Positions 1-10,127 of a stretch of DNA of 35,294 nt are shown piece by piece. The translations under genes and the position numbers were made by a program. Source of the stretch: Akkermansia muciniphila (lineage in GTDB: Bacteria; Verrucomicrobiota; Verrucomicrobiia; Verrucomicrobiales; Verrucomicrobiaceae); contig CAMCWM010000037.1 of assembly GCA_945882215.1 (NCBI GenBank), forward strand, positions 1 through 35,294, in the 5' to 3' direction. Position 1 is the stretch's first letter. Every line of letters begins with the position of its first letter. The notes below the pieces were generated by a model. That model was not told the DNA's origin. It made no database searches and saw nothing but the letters and a program-made list of their open reading frames with translations.

Positions 1-1137
1 TTCGAGCAGCGGACGCAAACTCACGCCGTCAATCTTCGAGGTCGTTTTGCCACCGGCCACATCCATGAGTGTGGCGAAGTAATCCGGGCTGCACACGGGC
101 GTGTCGATGGTTTGTCCAGCTTTGAGCACCCCAGGCCAGCGGATAAGCAGCGGTTCGCGAATGCCACCTTCGTAGAGCCAGCCTTTGCCACCACGCAGCG
201 GCAGATTCGAGGTGGGAGAACCTTCGCTGGTGCTCAGGCCGCCGTTGTCGGAGGTGAAAATGATCAGCGTGTTCTTGGCGAGGTCGAGTTCGTCGAGCTT
301 CGTCAAAATTTTGCCCACCGCGAGATCCATGGCCTCGACCATCGCGGCATAAACGGCGTGTTCCTGGACGAGACGCACATCGCGCGGCTCCTCGCGGCCA
401 AATTTCGCATCCAGACTGAGTTTCTGGCGTTTTGCCTCATACTTGGCCGTCAAATCAGCGCGGGCGTTCAAAGGCGTGTGAACGTCATAGAAGGCGTAAC
501 AGGCGAAGAAGGGCTTCGACTTGTTCGCTTCGATGAACTTGCAGGTCTCAGCTGCAAGGCGATCCGGCAGATGCTCACCGGGCGGACCATCGGGGAGACG
601 CGGGTTCGCATAAGGCGTGAAATACTTCCCAGGGCCATACGGACCACCACGATCCACGCCGCCCATGTTAATGTCGTAGCCCTGGTTCTCCGGCCAGAAG
701 CCTTCGGGGCCGAGGTGCCACTTTCCGGCGAAAAACGTCGCGTAACCCGCCGCCTTCATCATCTCGCCCATCGTCACTTCCTCATGTGCGAGGCGATCCA
801 CATACGGCGCGGGCAGCAGCAGCGTGTTGCGCTTCCAGGCATCCGGCGTCTTGGCCGCGCCGATGTAATCCGTCACGCCCGTGCGCTGCGGCCAGCGGCC
901 GGTTTGCACCGCCGCACGCGTCGGCGAGCACACGGGGCAGGCAGCGTAGCCGTTCGTGAAAAGCGCGCCTTCCTTGGCGAGGCGGTCGAGATTCGGCGTC
1001 TCGTAAAACGTGCTTCCATAGCAGCCGAGATCACGCTGACCAAGGTCGTCGGCGAGGAGGAAGATGACGTTCGGCTGCGCCGAAAATGACGAATGCATAA
1101 CGGCGAATGACGACAGCAGCAGGATAAGACGGATCAT
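1..1137 (-). CDS. secreted arylsulfatase, Cys-type (3' end outside window)
   Basis: The reading frame starts at the ATG at 1137 and runs off the left edge, giving about 379 residues. The first ~20 residues (MIRLILLLSSFAVMHSSFSA) form a signal peptide, so the enzyme is probably periplasmic or exported. The sulfatase core follows: the metal-binding Asp pair in NVIFLLADDLG (about residues 23-33), the C-S-P-T-R motif at about 70-74 whose Cys is converted to formylglycine, GKWHLG, and a TSDNGG motif. Members hydrolyse sulfate esters, often on sulfated polysaccharides or mucins; the substrate cannot be told from sequence. It is the last gene of the minus-strand run and lies 46 bp after the porin gene, which would fit uptake of a sulfated glycan product. 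The family is certain; the specificity is unknown. Confidence 0.93.
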   Translation of the reverse strand, partial: MIRLILLLSSFAVMHSSFSAQPNVIFLLADDLGQRDLGCYGSTFYETPNLDRLAKEGALFTNGYAACPVCSPTRAAVQTGRWPQRTGVTDYIGAAKTPDAWKRNTLLLPAPYVDRLAHEEVTMGEMMKAAGYATFFAGKWHLGPEGFWPENQGYDINMGGVDRGGPYGPGKYFTPYANPRLPDGPPGEHLPDRLAAETCKFIEANKSKPFFACYAFYDVHTPLNARADLTAKYEAKRQKLSLDAKFGREEPRDVRLVQEHAVYAAMVEAMDLAVGKILTKLDELDLAKNTLIIFTSDNGGLSTSEGSPTSNLPLRGGKGWLYEGGIREPLLIRWPGVLKAGQTIDTPVCSPDYFATLMDVAGGKTTSKIDGVSLRPLLE

Positions 1138-1183
1138 GGCCGCAGGTAACGACACGCAGGCCAGCCACCTTGCCCCCGCTGTC

Positions 1184-2389
1184 TCAAAACCGCCACGTCA
1201 ACTGCGTGGCCAGCAGGTGCTCGGCGTTTTCGGCGGGGCTGCTTTCGTGGCCGTAGCTGTATTGCAGCTTGAGCTGGAGGCTGCGGTTGAAGCGATAACC
1301 GACCGCCGTGTCGATGCGCAGGATGCGCGACTCCCAGGTGGCGCTGCCACCGGCGCCATTCGGCACGGTGTCGAAAAACTGCTGGTTCCAGCGCAACGCG
1401 GCGAACAGGCTCTCGGTGAGCTTGTACTTCGCCTCGATGAAGTAGGAGAGCGTATCGGCGTTGCCTACGTTCGGCACCTCGAAGCGCGACAGGATCACCT
1501 CGCTCCACAGTTGCAGATGGCCGTGGGCATAGCTCACATCAAAGCCGAGCGTGCTTTGCTGGTAGTCATCGCGCTCCGAGCCTGCGGGCAGCCCCGGCGT
1601 CGGCTCTCCGATCATGTAGGCGCCGGTGCTGCCGCTGATGCCGAGATTCCACGCGGCATCGGGCCGGAAACCGAGACGTCCACTGTAAGTCGGCGCATTG
1701 AAGCCCACCTCATCGGCCCGCCAGGCTGTGGGGCGCGAGGACAGGCTGGCGTTCTTGATTTCAAAAGCATAATCAAACCGCTCGATGCGGCCAAACACCG
1801 ATGCACCCGTGGCATACGACGGCCCCCAGATCACCGGCAGCCAGCTTCCCTTCGTGTCCGTGCGATTGCGCCGACCGAGAAAACCTCCCGCACCAGCCGG
1901 AGCGGTGCGATCCGTCATGATGAGCACGTTTTCATACGCCAGCGGGGCGGTGATGAATGGATTGTCCCACGCGAGATGGCGCTGCATCCAGTTGCCGAAC
2001 ACGGTGGCAAATTTACCCGCCTGAATATTGATCACCGGCGCGTCGAGAGGCGTCCAGCGCAGAAAATACTCGTCGATCCGGCCTTTGCCGCCCGCATTCA
2101 AGCCGGGATCGAAACCACGGTCAAACCGCGCCTGTGCGAACGCATACCAATGGCTGCCAAGATGCACGTCCGCGAAGAGCGAGACACGCGGATTGAAAAA
2201 CAGCTCGTCATCGGAAAAGAGCAGCGCAGGCGGCGCACCATCAGAAAGATAACTCTCGAGATCGACACGCCCGCTCAAGCTCGCCTGCACCGGCCAGTCA
2301 CGCGGCAGCAGTTCGACGGCCCATGCCGGAGCAACGAGGAGGAGGAATGCAAGACAGTGTTTCATGCGGAAAAATGACGCGTAAATCAT
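1184..2389 (-). CDS. outer-membrane porin-like beta-barrel protein
   Basis: About 401 residues with an N-terminal signal peptide (hydrophobic run ending ...LLLVAPAWA) and alternating aromatic/polar strands throughout. The protein ends in W-R-F, the terminal aromatic typical of Bam-inserted barrels. It probably forms an outer-membrane channel of the phosphate-selective or alginate-porin type; the cargo is unknown. The ATG at 2389 overlaps the stop codon of the upstream cyclase gene as ATGA, suggesting translational coupling. A second ATG at 2365 would give a more classical signal peptide (MKHCLAFLLLVAPAWA) and is a reasonable alternative start. It sits between the cyclase and the sulfatase on the same strand, so co-transcription is likely. 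Confidence 0.8.
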   Translation of the reverse strand: MIYASFFRMKHCLAFLLLVAPAWAVELLPRDWPVQASLSGRVDLESYLSDGAPPALLFSDDELFFNPRVSLFADVHLGSHWYAFAQARFDRGFDPGLNAGGKGRIDEYFLRWTPLDAPVINIQAGKFATVFGNWMQRHLAWDNPFITAPLAYENVLIMTDRTAPAGAGGFLGRRNRTDTKGSWLPVIWGPSYATGASVFGRIERFDYAFEIKNASLSSRPTAWRADEVGFNAPTYSGRLGFRPDAAWNLGISGSTGAYMIGEPTPGLPAGSERDDYQQSTLGFDVSYAHGHLQLWSEVILSRFEVPNVGNADTLSYFIEAKYKLTESLFAALRWNQQFFDTVPNGAGGSATWESRILRIDTAVGYRFNRSLQLKLQYSYGHESSPAENAEHLLATQLTWRF

Positions 2390-4149
2390 GCAACGGCGGC
2401 GGCCGTTTCGGCAAGGCGCAATCGAAACGCCGCCACCGGCTGGCTAAAGCCCTTCAGCGGCATCGGCTCCACCGGTTCCGCCGTAAAAACACCGCTCAGC
2501 GCCGCGTGCGTGGCCTCGTCGATCATCAATTCGTCGGCACCAGCCTTCGAGCACAGACGCGAGGCCAGATTCACGCGTTCGCCGAGCACGGTGTAGTTCA
2601 GACGGTCGTCGGAACCCATGCAACCGGCCACCATCTCGCCCGTGGCGACGCCGATGCCCATCTCGATGCGATGTTTCGTCGTCTCGTTCAGCCTGCGCCG
2701 CACGGCAAGCATCTCCAGCGCGCAATCCACCGCGAGGCGCGTGTCATCGCCGTAGCTTTTCGGCGCGCCGAAGATCGCCATGATCAGATCGCCGACAAAT
2801 TTGTCCACCACGCCGTGATGCGCGTGAACGACGCGCGTCATCGCGGTCATGTGCTCGTTCAGTATGGCGATGACCTCCTGCGGCGGCATGCCCTCGGTGA
2901 GCGCGGTGAAGCCACGGATGTCACAAAACAGCACGCTGGCATGCCGCACCTCACCGCCGAGCGCCACGCGGCCATGCATCAGCGCGTCCGCCACCTGCGG
3001 ATCACTCACCTGCGCGAGGAGCAGTTTGTAGCGCTCTTTTTGCGCGAGCTCGACGGCCATCTCATTGAAGGACGCGGCGAGCGCGCCGAGTTCATCGCGC
3101 CCGCGCACCGGCACGCGCACCTCGAAGTCGCCCGCCGCAATGCGCCGCGTTCCAGCGGCCAGCGCCTCGATGGGACGGCTGAAGCCATGCGAGAGATACA
3201 AGATCAACGCCAGTCCACCGAGCAGTGCCGCCGTACCGAAGCCGAGGATGCGCGCGCGAAGTTGCTGCTGCTCGCGCACCGCCTCCGCCATCGAATAAAG
3301 GCCAACCTGTGCCGCCGGTGGAAACAGCGATCCCGGATTGAGTACGCGGTGAAACAGCAGATGCGGCATGGCCGCGACGCGGATCATCTCCCGGCTGGTG
3401 CCGCTGGCGGTGATCTTTATCTCCTCCGCCACACGCTTGGCCAGCAGTTCATGCATCGCGGCGGGAATGGTCTGCGAATGAATGCGCCCGTCCAGCCAGA
3501 TGCCGCTGAGCAGCGCCTGCCTGCTGGATTCATGCATCGCGCGCTCACCCTGGTCACTCAGAGGAAAAGCCATCACCAAAGCGCCGAGCACCTCATCAGT
3601 GGCCTGGTTGATCAGCGCGGTGACGATGAACTCGCTCAGCGTGCCATCCACCACTGTGAGATAGCCGATCTCCTGCTGCCTGCGTTCGCCTTCTGACATG
3701 CGCACCACCAGCCGGCCCAGCGGGCTGTTGCGGCCATCGCCCGTGCCTTGCGGCAGAAAATACGAACGCGGTTTCTTCGGCACCAGTGCCCGGCCCATCG
3801 GATCGATCACGGTGATGGATGGATTTTCAGCAGACGCGGTCAGCAGCGCGATCTCCGTGTCCAGATTGTCGTAAAAGAGGTCGGGGTCGTCCTCCATGAG
3901 CGCTTCTTCGAGCGCGGAGGTGATGCGCACGGATTCCACCACCCTCTGGCAGCGTTTCGCGATCTCGCCGAGCTGTTGCACGCGGCGCTCGCTGAAAAAG
4001 GTGAGCTGCAGTCGGAACTGCTCCTCAAACTGGCGCTGATACGCCGCCTGCACGCGCTGCTGTGTCATGTAGAGCGTCGAACCCGTCACGGCGGCGACAG
4101 TGAGCGACATCGCCAGGATCAGCTTCGTGCGGAAAGTGAGCGCGGGCAT
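2386..4149 (-). CDS. membrane-bound class III adenylate/guanylate cyclase with HAMP domain
   Basis: I choose the ATG at 4149 (MPALTFRTKLIL...); the frame is open to a TTG at 4194, but that would overlap the upstream gene. Order: transmembrane helix near the N-terminus (LILAMSLTVAAVTGSTLYM), an extracytoplasmic sensor region of about 260 residues, a second helix (ILGFGTAALLGGLALILYL), a HAMP linker, then a C-terminal cyclase domain. Both metal-binding Asp residues are present (FCDIRGFT and VGDLIMAIFG), with an adenine-type Lys in DKFVGD and the transition-state Asn/Arg in VNLASRL, so it should be active. It would make cAMP (less likely cGMP) in response to a periplasmic signal. It lies 13 bp after the cupredoxin gene and is coupled to the porin gene by ATGA. 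The ligand is not predictable. Confidence 0.9.
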   Translation of the reverse strand: MPALTFRTKLILAMSLTVAAVTGSTLYMTQQRVQAAYQRQFEEQFRLQLTFFSERRVQQLGEIAKRCQRVVESVRITSALEEALMEDDPDLFYDNLDTEIALLTASAENPSITVIDPMGRALVPKKPRSYFLPQGTGDGRNSPLGRLVVRMSEGERRQQEIGYLTVVDGTLSEFIVTALINQATDEVLGALVMAFPLSDQGERAMHESSRQALLSGIWLDGRIHSQTIPAAMHELLAKRVAEEIKITASGTSREMIRVAAMPHLLFHRVLNPGSLFPPAAQVGLYSMAEAVREQQQLRARILGFGTAALLGGLALILYLSHGFSRPIEALAAGTRRIAAGDFEVRVPVRGRDELGALAASFNEMAVELAQKERYKLLLAQVSDPQVADALMHGRVALGGEVRHASVLFCDIRGFTALTEGMPPQEVIAILNEHMTAMTRVVHAHHGVVDKFVGDLIMAIFGAPKSYGDDTRLAVDCALEMLAVRRRLNETTKHRIEMGIGVATGEMVAGCMGSDDRLNYTVLGERVNLASRLCSKAGADELMIDEATHAALSGVFTAEPVEPMPLKGFSQPVAAFRLRLAETAAAVA

Positions 4150-4162
4150 CGCGGGTGGCGGT

Positions 4163-4855
4163 TCAGCGGGTGCTGGCGGTGCGTACGCCGGCAAAATCCA
4201 CGCGCAGCGTTTTGCCCGGCGTCACCGTCACGTCTTGCATGATGGTGGTTTTTTCATCCAGCCAGGCCTTGAGCTGCCAGGTGCCCGCAGGCAGGCCACT
4301 GAGCCGGTAGCGCCCATCCGCGTCCGTGATGGCGAAGTGCGGCGTGTCCAGCACCAGGATCACGCCGCGCATGTGCTGGTGGATTTCGCAGTAGAGCCTC
4401 ACCACGCCCGCCTTGTCGAAGGTCAGCGCAGGGGGCGTCTCGTCTTTGCGAAAGCGCCCCAGGTCGAAGCGCTTGGTCTTCGAGAATGAAAAGACGTTGT
4501 GATAGTCGCTGTCGTTGTTCGGAAACACCACCTGCGTGCCGGTCTGCACCGCCAGCACACCCGGTGCAAACTGGTAGCCGCTCTGCACCATCAGCAGCGG
4601 CTTGGCAGGCGGCGATTTTTTGGCCCCCGGCACTTCCAGATAAACCACGGCCAGTTGTTTCGGCGAAGCGGCCACCTGGCCCGCGTTCAGGCCATAATGT
4701 GAGGCTGGCGGCGGCCCCATCGGCCTGCCGGTGAGAACCACCGTGCCTTCGATGCCGCTCTGCGCATGCAACACACCGCCACAGGAAAACAGGGCGAGCG
4801 CAGCGAAGGAGCAACGTGTCAGACACATCATGCGGCACAGCCTATCAGGTGGCAT
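4163..4855 (-). CDS. periplasmic cupredoxin-like protein with carboxypeptidase-regulatory-like domain
   Basis: About 230 residues. The ATG at 4855 gives a long n-region; ATGs at 4831/4828 give a tighter signal peptide ending ...CGGVLHAQ, and either could be the real start. The middle part is cupredoxin-like with a candidate copper site: His in DYHNVFS and a C-x2-H-x-H-M cluster in YCEIHQHM. The C-terminal ~50 residues (FAITDADGRYRLSGLPAGTWQLKAW) match the carboxypeptidase-regulatory/transthyretin-like fold. Similar proteins are often annotated as methylamine-utilisation-like or plastocyanin-like. It probably binds copper and carries electrons or senses redox/copper in the periplasm. It is the first gene of the cyclase-porin-sulfatase run and is divergent from aspS, with about 100 bp between the starts for both promoters. 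Confidence 0.8.
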   Translation of the reverse strand: MPPDRLCRMMCLTRCSFAALALFSCGGVLHAQSGIEGTVVLTGRPMGPPPASHYGLNAGQVAASPKQLAVVYLEVPGAKKSPPAKPLLMVQSGYQFAPGVLAVQTGTQVVFPNNDSDYHNVFSFSKTKRFDLGRFRKDETPPALTFDKAGVVRLYCEIHQHMRGVILVLDTPHFAITDADGRYRLSGLPAGTWQLKAWLDEKTTIMQDVTVTPGKTLRVDFAGVRTASTR

Positions 4856-4953
4856 TTCCTGCCGCCAGAGACTTTTTTCAAGGCTTGTCCCGGCCCAGCC
4901 TTCCCTCTTGCACCCAGGCCGAATCCGCCGACTCTACGCGCCCTTTTTCAGCC

Positions 4954-6828
<1,875 letters not shown>

Positions 6829-6860
6829 TCCTGCCAGACACAAGTGCCACGCCTGCCGCG

Positions 6861-6884
6861 GTTGCAGCGCAACTGGGCTACTTT
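6861..6884. repeat. REP-like palindromic element, copy 1
   Basis: A 24-bp stretch beginning GTTGCAGCGCAACTGGG and ending CTACTTT matches the right arm of the element at 10029-10055 with one mismatch. Its end overlaps the last codon and the TAG stop (6878-6880) of the sigma factor gene, so the repeat supplies the sigma gene's 3' end. It lies in the convergent gap after aspS and could act as a bidirectional transcription stop. Confidence 0.7.
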
Positions 6885-7594
6885 CTCAGCGCCGCCATCA
6901 GCGCATCAAGCTCCTCGCGCACGTTGCCTGAATCGCTCACGGTTTGAGCGATCTCAGCCTTCACGGCATCGCGGAAGCGTTTGCGCAGGCGGTGGATGGC
7001 GACCTTGATCGCATCTTCGCTGAGTCCGAGTTTCCCTGCCGCTTCGCTTTGCGGAGTCGCATCACCATCCGCCGTCAGCCACGGCTTCAGCGTGTCAAAA
7101 TGGTGTCCTTTGCCACTGTCGCGCAACTCTGCCTCCAATGTGGCCAGCGCACGCGCCAGCACTGTGAGCGCCCACTGACGATCAAAGGTCGCATCGGGAG
7201 CTTCCACACTCGCATCCGCGATTTGCAGGCCCGCGCCGGTGCTGGAGTCTTCATTCTCGATCACCGCATGAATCTGACCACCGCCGCGCTTCGCCGCGTG
7301 ATCGTGATCTCGTTGATCAGCCGCAAATCGCTTCAACGCGGACAGCAGGTAGCTGCGAAAACGGCCACGCAACGGATCAGCACCATTGATGGCATCCCCT
7401 TGCAGCAGACGGGCAAAGAAATCATGCGCCAGCTCTCGTGCGGCATCCTCATCACGTCCATCACGCCGCAGAAACACCACCACCGGCGCATAGTAGGCCT
7501 CGCACAGCTCGCTCAAGGCCGCCTGCGCCTGCGTGTCGCTCCCACGCGAGCGTGAAACGAGCGTCCAGCGGGTGTCGTGGAAGGAGGATGTCAT
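6878..7594 (-). CDS. ECF-like RNA polymerase sigma factor
   Basis: 238 residues. The N-terminal half carries a region-2-like helix set (LSELCEAYYAPVVVFLRRDGRDEDAARELAHDFFARLLQGD and RGRFRSYLLSALKRFAADQ), and the C-terminal half has a region-4 helix-turn-helix (AAGKLGLSEDAIKVAIHRLRKRFRDAVKAEI). This is the large ECF group seen in Verrucomicrobiota and Planctomycetota beside Ser/Thr kinases. Its ATG at 7594 overlaps the kinase stop (TAATG arrangement), so the two are translationally coupled and the kinase is the obvious partner that would control it by phosphorylation. No anti-sigma factor gene is adjacent. The 3' end lies in a repeat. Target promoters are unknown. Confidence 0.88.
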   Translation of the reverse strand: MTSSFHDTRWTLVSRSRGSDTQAQAALSELCEAYYAPVVVFLRRDGRDEDAARELAHDFFARLLQGDAINGADPLRGRFRSYLLSALKRFAADQRDHDHAAKRGGGQIHAVIENEDSSTGAGLQIADASVEAPDATFDRQWALTVLARALATLEAELRDSGKGHHFDTLKPWLTADGDATPQSEAAGKLGLSEDAIKVAIHRLRKRFRDAVKAEIAQTVSDSGNVREELDALMAALRK

Positions 7595-9948
7595 TATTTG
7601 GGCGGCGCGGCCGGTGACAGATACGAGAAATACATCTTCCCCACGATCTTATCCCATGGCATGAAGAACTCATCGGGACTGCCGGCGCGTTTCAGCAGGA
7701 GTCCTTTGCCCTCGCGTTTCATAACACGGGCGATCCAGGTCTGGCCGATCTCGTGCTCGAAGAGAATGAGATCACCGCTGACGAAGCCGGTGTCGAGATG
7801 CGAGGCGAACCAGTGGCTGTTCTTGGCGACGCCGGGCTCGTTGCCCTGTGGCACCTTGTAGGCTCCGGCGATGAAACAGCGGATGAACATGGCGATGACC
7901 ACTCCCACAACGGCCTGGGCGCTCCATGACACCAGCCGGTTTCGTTGCCGCGCCGGGGCATCGACAGGATGCTGACGCATCCACCAGAGCGTTGCGGCCA
8001 CGGAGGCCGCGACGGCGACAAGCGTGAGCGTAATGGCCGCCCAAGGATAGGCGTCCTGGTGGCGCGGCAGTTGATAAAAGCCGGCGATGCCCGCAGCAAT
8101 GACAGCGAGTGACCACCAGAAGAGGTGCTTGCCAAAAACCGCGTTCACGTCATACCAGCGCTCATCGGAGGCGAAGGTGGAGGGCAGGCGCACGCCGTAG
8201 AAGGAGTTCATCGGCACGAGGCGCAGCCACAGCGGCAGGCTGAGCACGAGGAAGAGGCAGCCCACGCCACCAATGACGGTGGGAATGATGAAATGCGCAG
8301 CATCAGCCATGCCGGAGCTTGTCCAGCGAAGCAGCATCCACCACAGCACGCCGCACAGCAGCGCGAGGGCCGGGAGCAGCCAGAAAATTCGCGCGGATGC
8401 CCGCCGGGCAGCAGCTTGATCCTCGCCTTCACCGATTTCCAACTGCCTCCGCGCCCACCAGGGCACAAGCAGCATCGGAAACATCAACGGCAGCCACAAA
8501 AAGGAGCCCATGCTGGTCAGCCATGATGCCTCCGACATGAGTTGCAAGGCGCGCGGCATTTCGGCGAGCGACTTGACCACATGCGGTGCGATAACGTCCC
8601 CACCCATGCCATGCTGGGCAATGGCGAGGCCGCCAACAGCGTCCCAGCCCATCGCGATCCCACCCATTGCGTTCCACCCGAGCGCAGCGCCACCTGTCGC
8701 CAGCGGACCGATGCTCAAACCGCCGACAGCCAGCAGCAGCGCCAGCGCGAGACCGCCCCAGGAGAGCAAACCGATGCTCAAACCGCCAATCGCCACGCCA
8801 CCCACCGCCATGCCGCCGCACGCGAACCAGCCGCGCGCATAACCACCAAAAGCGAACACGCCGATGGCGATCTCACCGAAGGCGAAAATGCCACGCGCCA
8901 CGCGCTTCTCGCCCGTCGTGGGATCAATGCCCTGCGTGACGTGCAGCAGCGGCCTGCCGAAGATCGTGCGTTTGGATTTGTACTCGAAGCTCTGAAAGCG
9001 TTTCGCCAACGTCCGCTGCGTCGAAGCGGGCATGGCGCTGAGATTTTCGAGCTGCGTCTTGAATTCGTCCGCGCTTTGCTGACGGCGGCCACGCTCTTTC
9101 TCCAATGCTCGAAACACGATCTCGTCGATGTTTCCGCCGACCGCCGATTTTTCCGAAGGCGCGGCAAAGCGGCCCAGCGGCAGCTCGCCGGTGAGCATTT
9201 CGTAAAACACGACGCCCAAGCTGTAGATGTCGGCACGATGATCGACGCTTGAGGGCTGCTCGATCTGCTCCGGGGCCATGTAAGGCGCGGTACCGAGCCG
9301 CGCGCCACTTTGCGTGAGCAGCATGGCATCACCAGCATCCTCACTGATGATCTTCGCGATGCCGAAGTCGGCGATCTTCACGCGGCCCTTGGAATCAAGC
9401 AGGATGTTCTCCGGTTTGATGTCGCGATGCAAAACGCCCTGCGAGTGGGCGAACTGCAACGCGTCGCAAATGGCGGGAATGATGTTGAGCGCCTGCTCTG
9501 GTGTAAAACGGCCCGCGCGCATGGCCTGGCGCAGGTTCACGCCATCGACGTATTCCATGATGAGGAAGCAGAAGCCGCCGCTCTCGCCAAAATCATGCAC
9601 AGCGACGATGTTAGGATGGCTGAGCCGAGCGAGCACGCGGCCCTCGCGCGTGAAGCGCTCCGCAAAGCCGGACGTGGCAGCGAGCGACTTCGGCAGCACC
9701 TTCAGCGCGACGACGCGGTCGAGTTTCGGCTGCCGGGCGCGAAACACCGCGCTCATGCCGCCGTGACCGATAAGGTCGAGAACTTCGAGATCAGGGAACG
9801 CGGCAGCGATTTCTTCGAGCGAAGGGAGGTCACGCGCCGTGAGCGGAATGGTGTCCGCGCCGCCGTCCGTGGGCATCGCGGCGGCGGCCATAAGGTCGGC
9901 GGGATCAAGGCCGTGAAACGGGTCGGGTGATGGGGATGAAGTGTCCAT
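7594..9948 (-). CDS. Ser/Thr protein kinase fused to Gly-rich repeat, SdpI-like and degenerate S26 signal-peptidase-like domains
   Basis: 784 residues from the ATG at 9948 (MDTSSPSPDPF); upstream frame is open but runs through a palindromic repeat. Kinase domain about 53-305: glycine loop IGHGGMSAVF, Lys83 in ALKVL, HRDIKPEN (catalytic Asp176), ADFG (194), APE at 225-227. Then a Gly/Ala repeat (about 352-450, GxxAxGG units, probably membrane-embedded or a solenoid), further membrane helices, an SdpI-like segment (about 553-655, with VPMNSFYGVRLP...DERWYDVNAVFGK), and a C-terminal region (about 675-780: YKVPQGNEPG, GDLILFEHE, IARVMKR, DKIVGKMYF) that follows the type I signal peptidase pattern. 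The SPase Ser (VPSGSM) and Lys (IKR) are both replaced, so it should not be a protease; it may bind peptide or lipid as a sensor. It is coupled to the downstream sigma factor gene. The domain assignment beyond the kinase is inference. Confidence 0.9.
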   Translation of the reverse strand: MDTSSPSPDPFHGLDPADLMAAAAMPTDGGADTIPLTARDLPSLEEIAAAFPDLEVLDLIGHGGMSAVFRARQPKLDRVVALKVLPKSLAATSGFAERFTREGRVLARLSHPNIVAVHDFGESGGFCFLIMEYVDGVNLRQAMRAGRFTPEQALNIIPAICDALQFAHSQGVLHRDIKPENILLDSKGRVKIADFGIAKIISEDAGDAMLLTQSGARLGTAPYMAPEQIEQPSSVDHRADIYSLGVVFYEMLTGELPLGRFAAPSEKSAVGGNIDEIVFRALEKERGRRQQSADEFKTQLENLSAMPASTQRTLAKRFQSFEYKSKRTIFGRPLLHVTQGIDPTTGEKRVARGIFAFGEIAIGVFAFGGYARGWFACGGMAVGGVAIGGLSIGLLSWGGLALALLLAVGGLSIGPLATGGAALGWNAMGGIAMGWDAVGGLAIAQHGMGGDVIAPHVVKSLAEMPRALQLMSEASWLTSMGSFLWLPLMFPMLLVPWWARRQLEIGEGEDQAAARRASARIFWLLPALALLCGVLWWMLLRWTSSGMADAAHFIIPTVIGGVGCLFLVLSLPLWLRLVPMNSFYGVRLPSTFASDERWYDVNAVFGKHLFWWSLAVIAAGIAGFYQLPRHQDAYPWAAITLTLVAVAASVAATLWWMRQHPVDAPARQRNRLVSWSAQAVVGVVIAMFIRCFIAGAYKVPQGNEPGVAKNSHWFASHLDTGFVSGDLILFEHEIGQTWIARVMKREGKGLLLKRAGSPDEFFMPWDKIVGKMYFSYLSPAAPPK

Positions 9949-9990
9949 GATACCGGCTCCGTGGGGAAAGCGGCGGCAGAGGTTACAGGA

Positions 9991-10055
9991 AAAGTAGCCC
10001 TGTTGCGCCGCAACAGGAGTTTTTTGATCCAGTTGCGGCGCAACTGGGCTACTTT
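9991..10055. repeat. paired REP-like inverted repeat
   Basis: Arms at 9991-10017 and 10029-10055 are reverse complements at 25 of 27 positions, separated by an 11-bp spacer containing six T. Each arm is itself a palindrome: CCTGTTGC-GCC-GCAACAGG (9999-10017) and CCAGTTGC-GGC-GCAACTGG (10029-10047). The two mismatches lie at symmetric positions (T/A), so each small hairpin stays perfectly paired: compensatory change, as expected if the folded form is selected. It sits in the gap between the divergent kinase and galM genes. Confidence 0.85.
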
Positions 10056-10127
10056 CATGCGGAATCCCTTCTTGCGAACGCCCGGCACTGCCGCCACACT
10101 CGCGGCCCACCTTCCCAACCCAACGCC

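Noticed and set aside
1083..1112. family A-like GAATGACG repeat near the sulfatase start
   Set aside because: The short similarity lies within the sulfatase signal-peptide coding sequence and can arise from codons for Ser/Phe/Val; too short to call.
4816..4953. N-terminal extension of aspS
   Set aside because: The frame is open, but the 46 extra residues have no AspRS similarity and overlap the start of the divergent cupredoxin gene.
9999..10026. intrinsic terminator (GC hairpin followed by a T-run)
   Set aside because: It looks right on the plus strand, but no plus-strand gene ends upstream; it is better explained as one half of the paired palindromic repeat.
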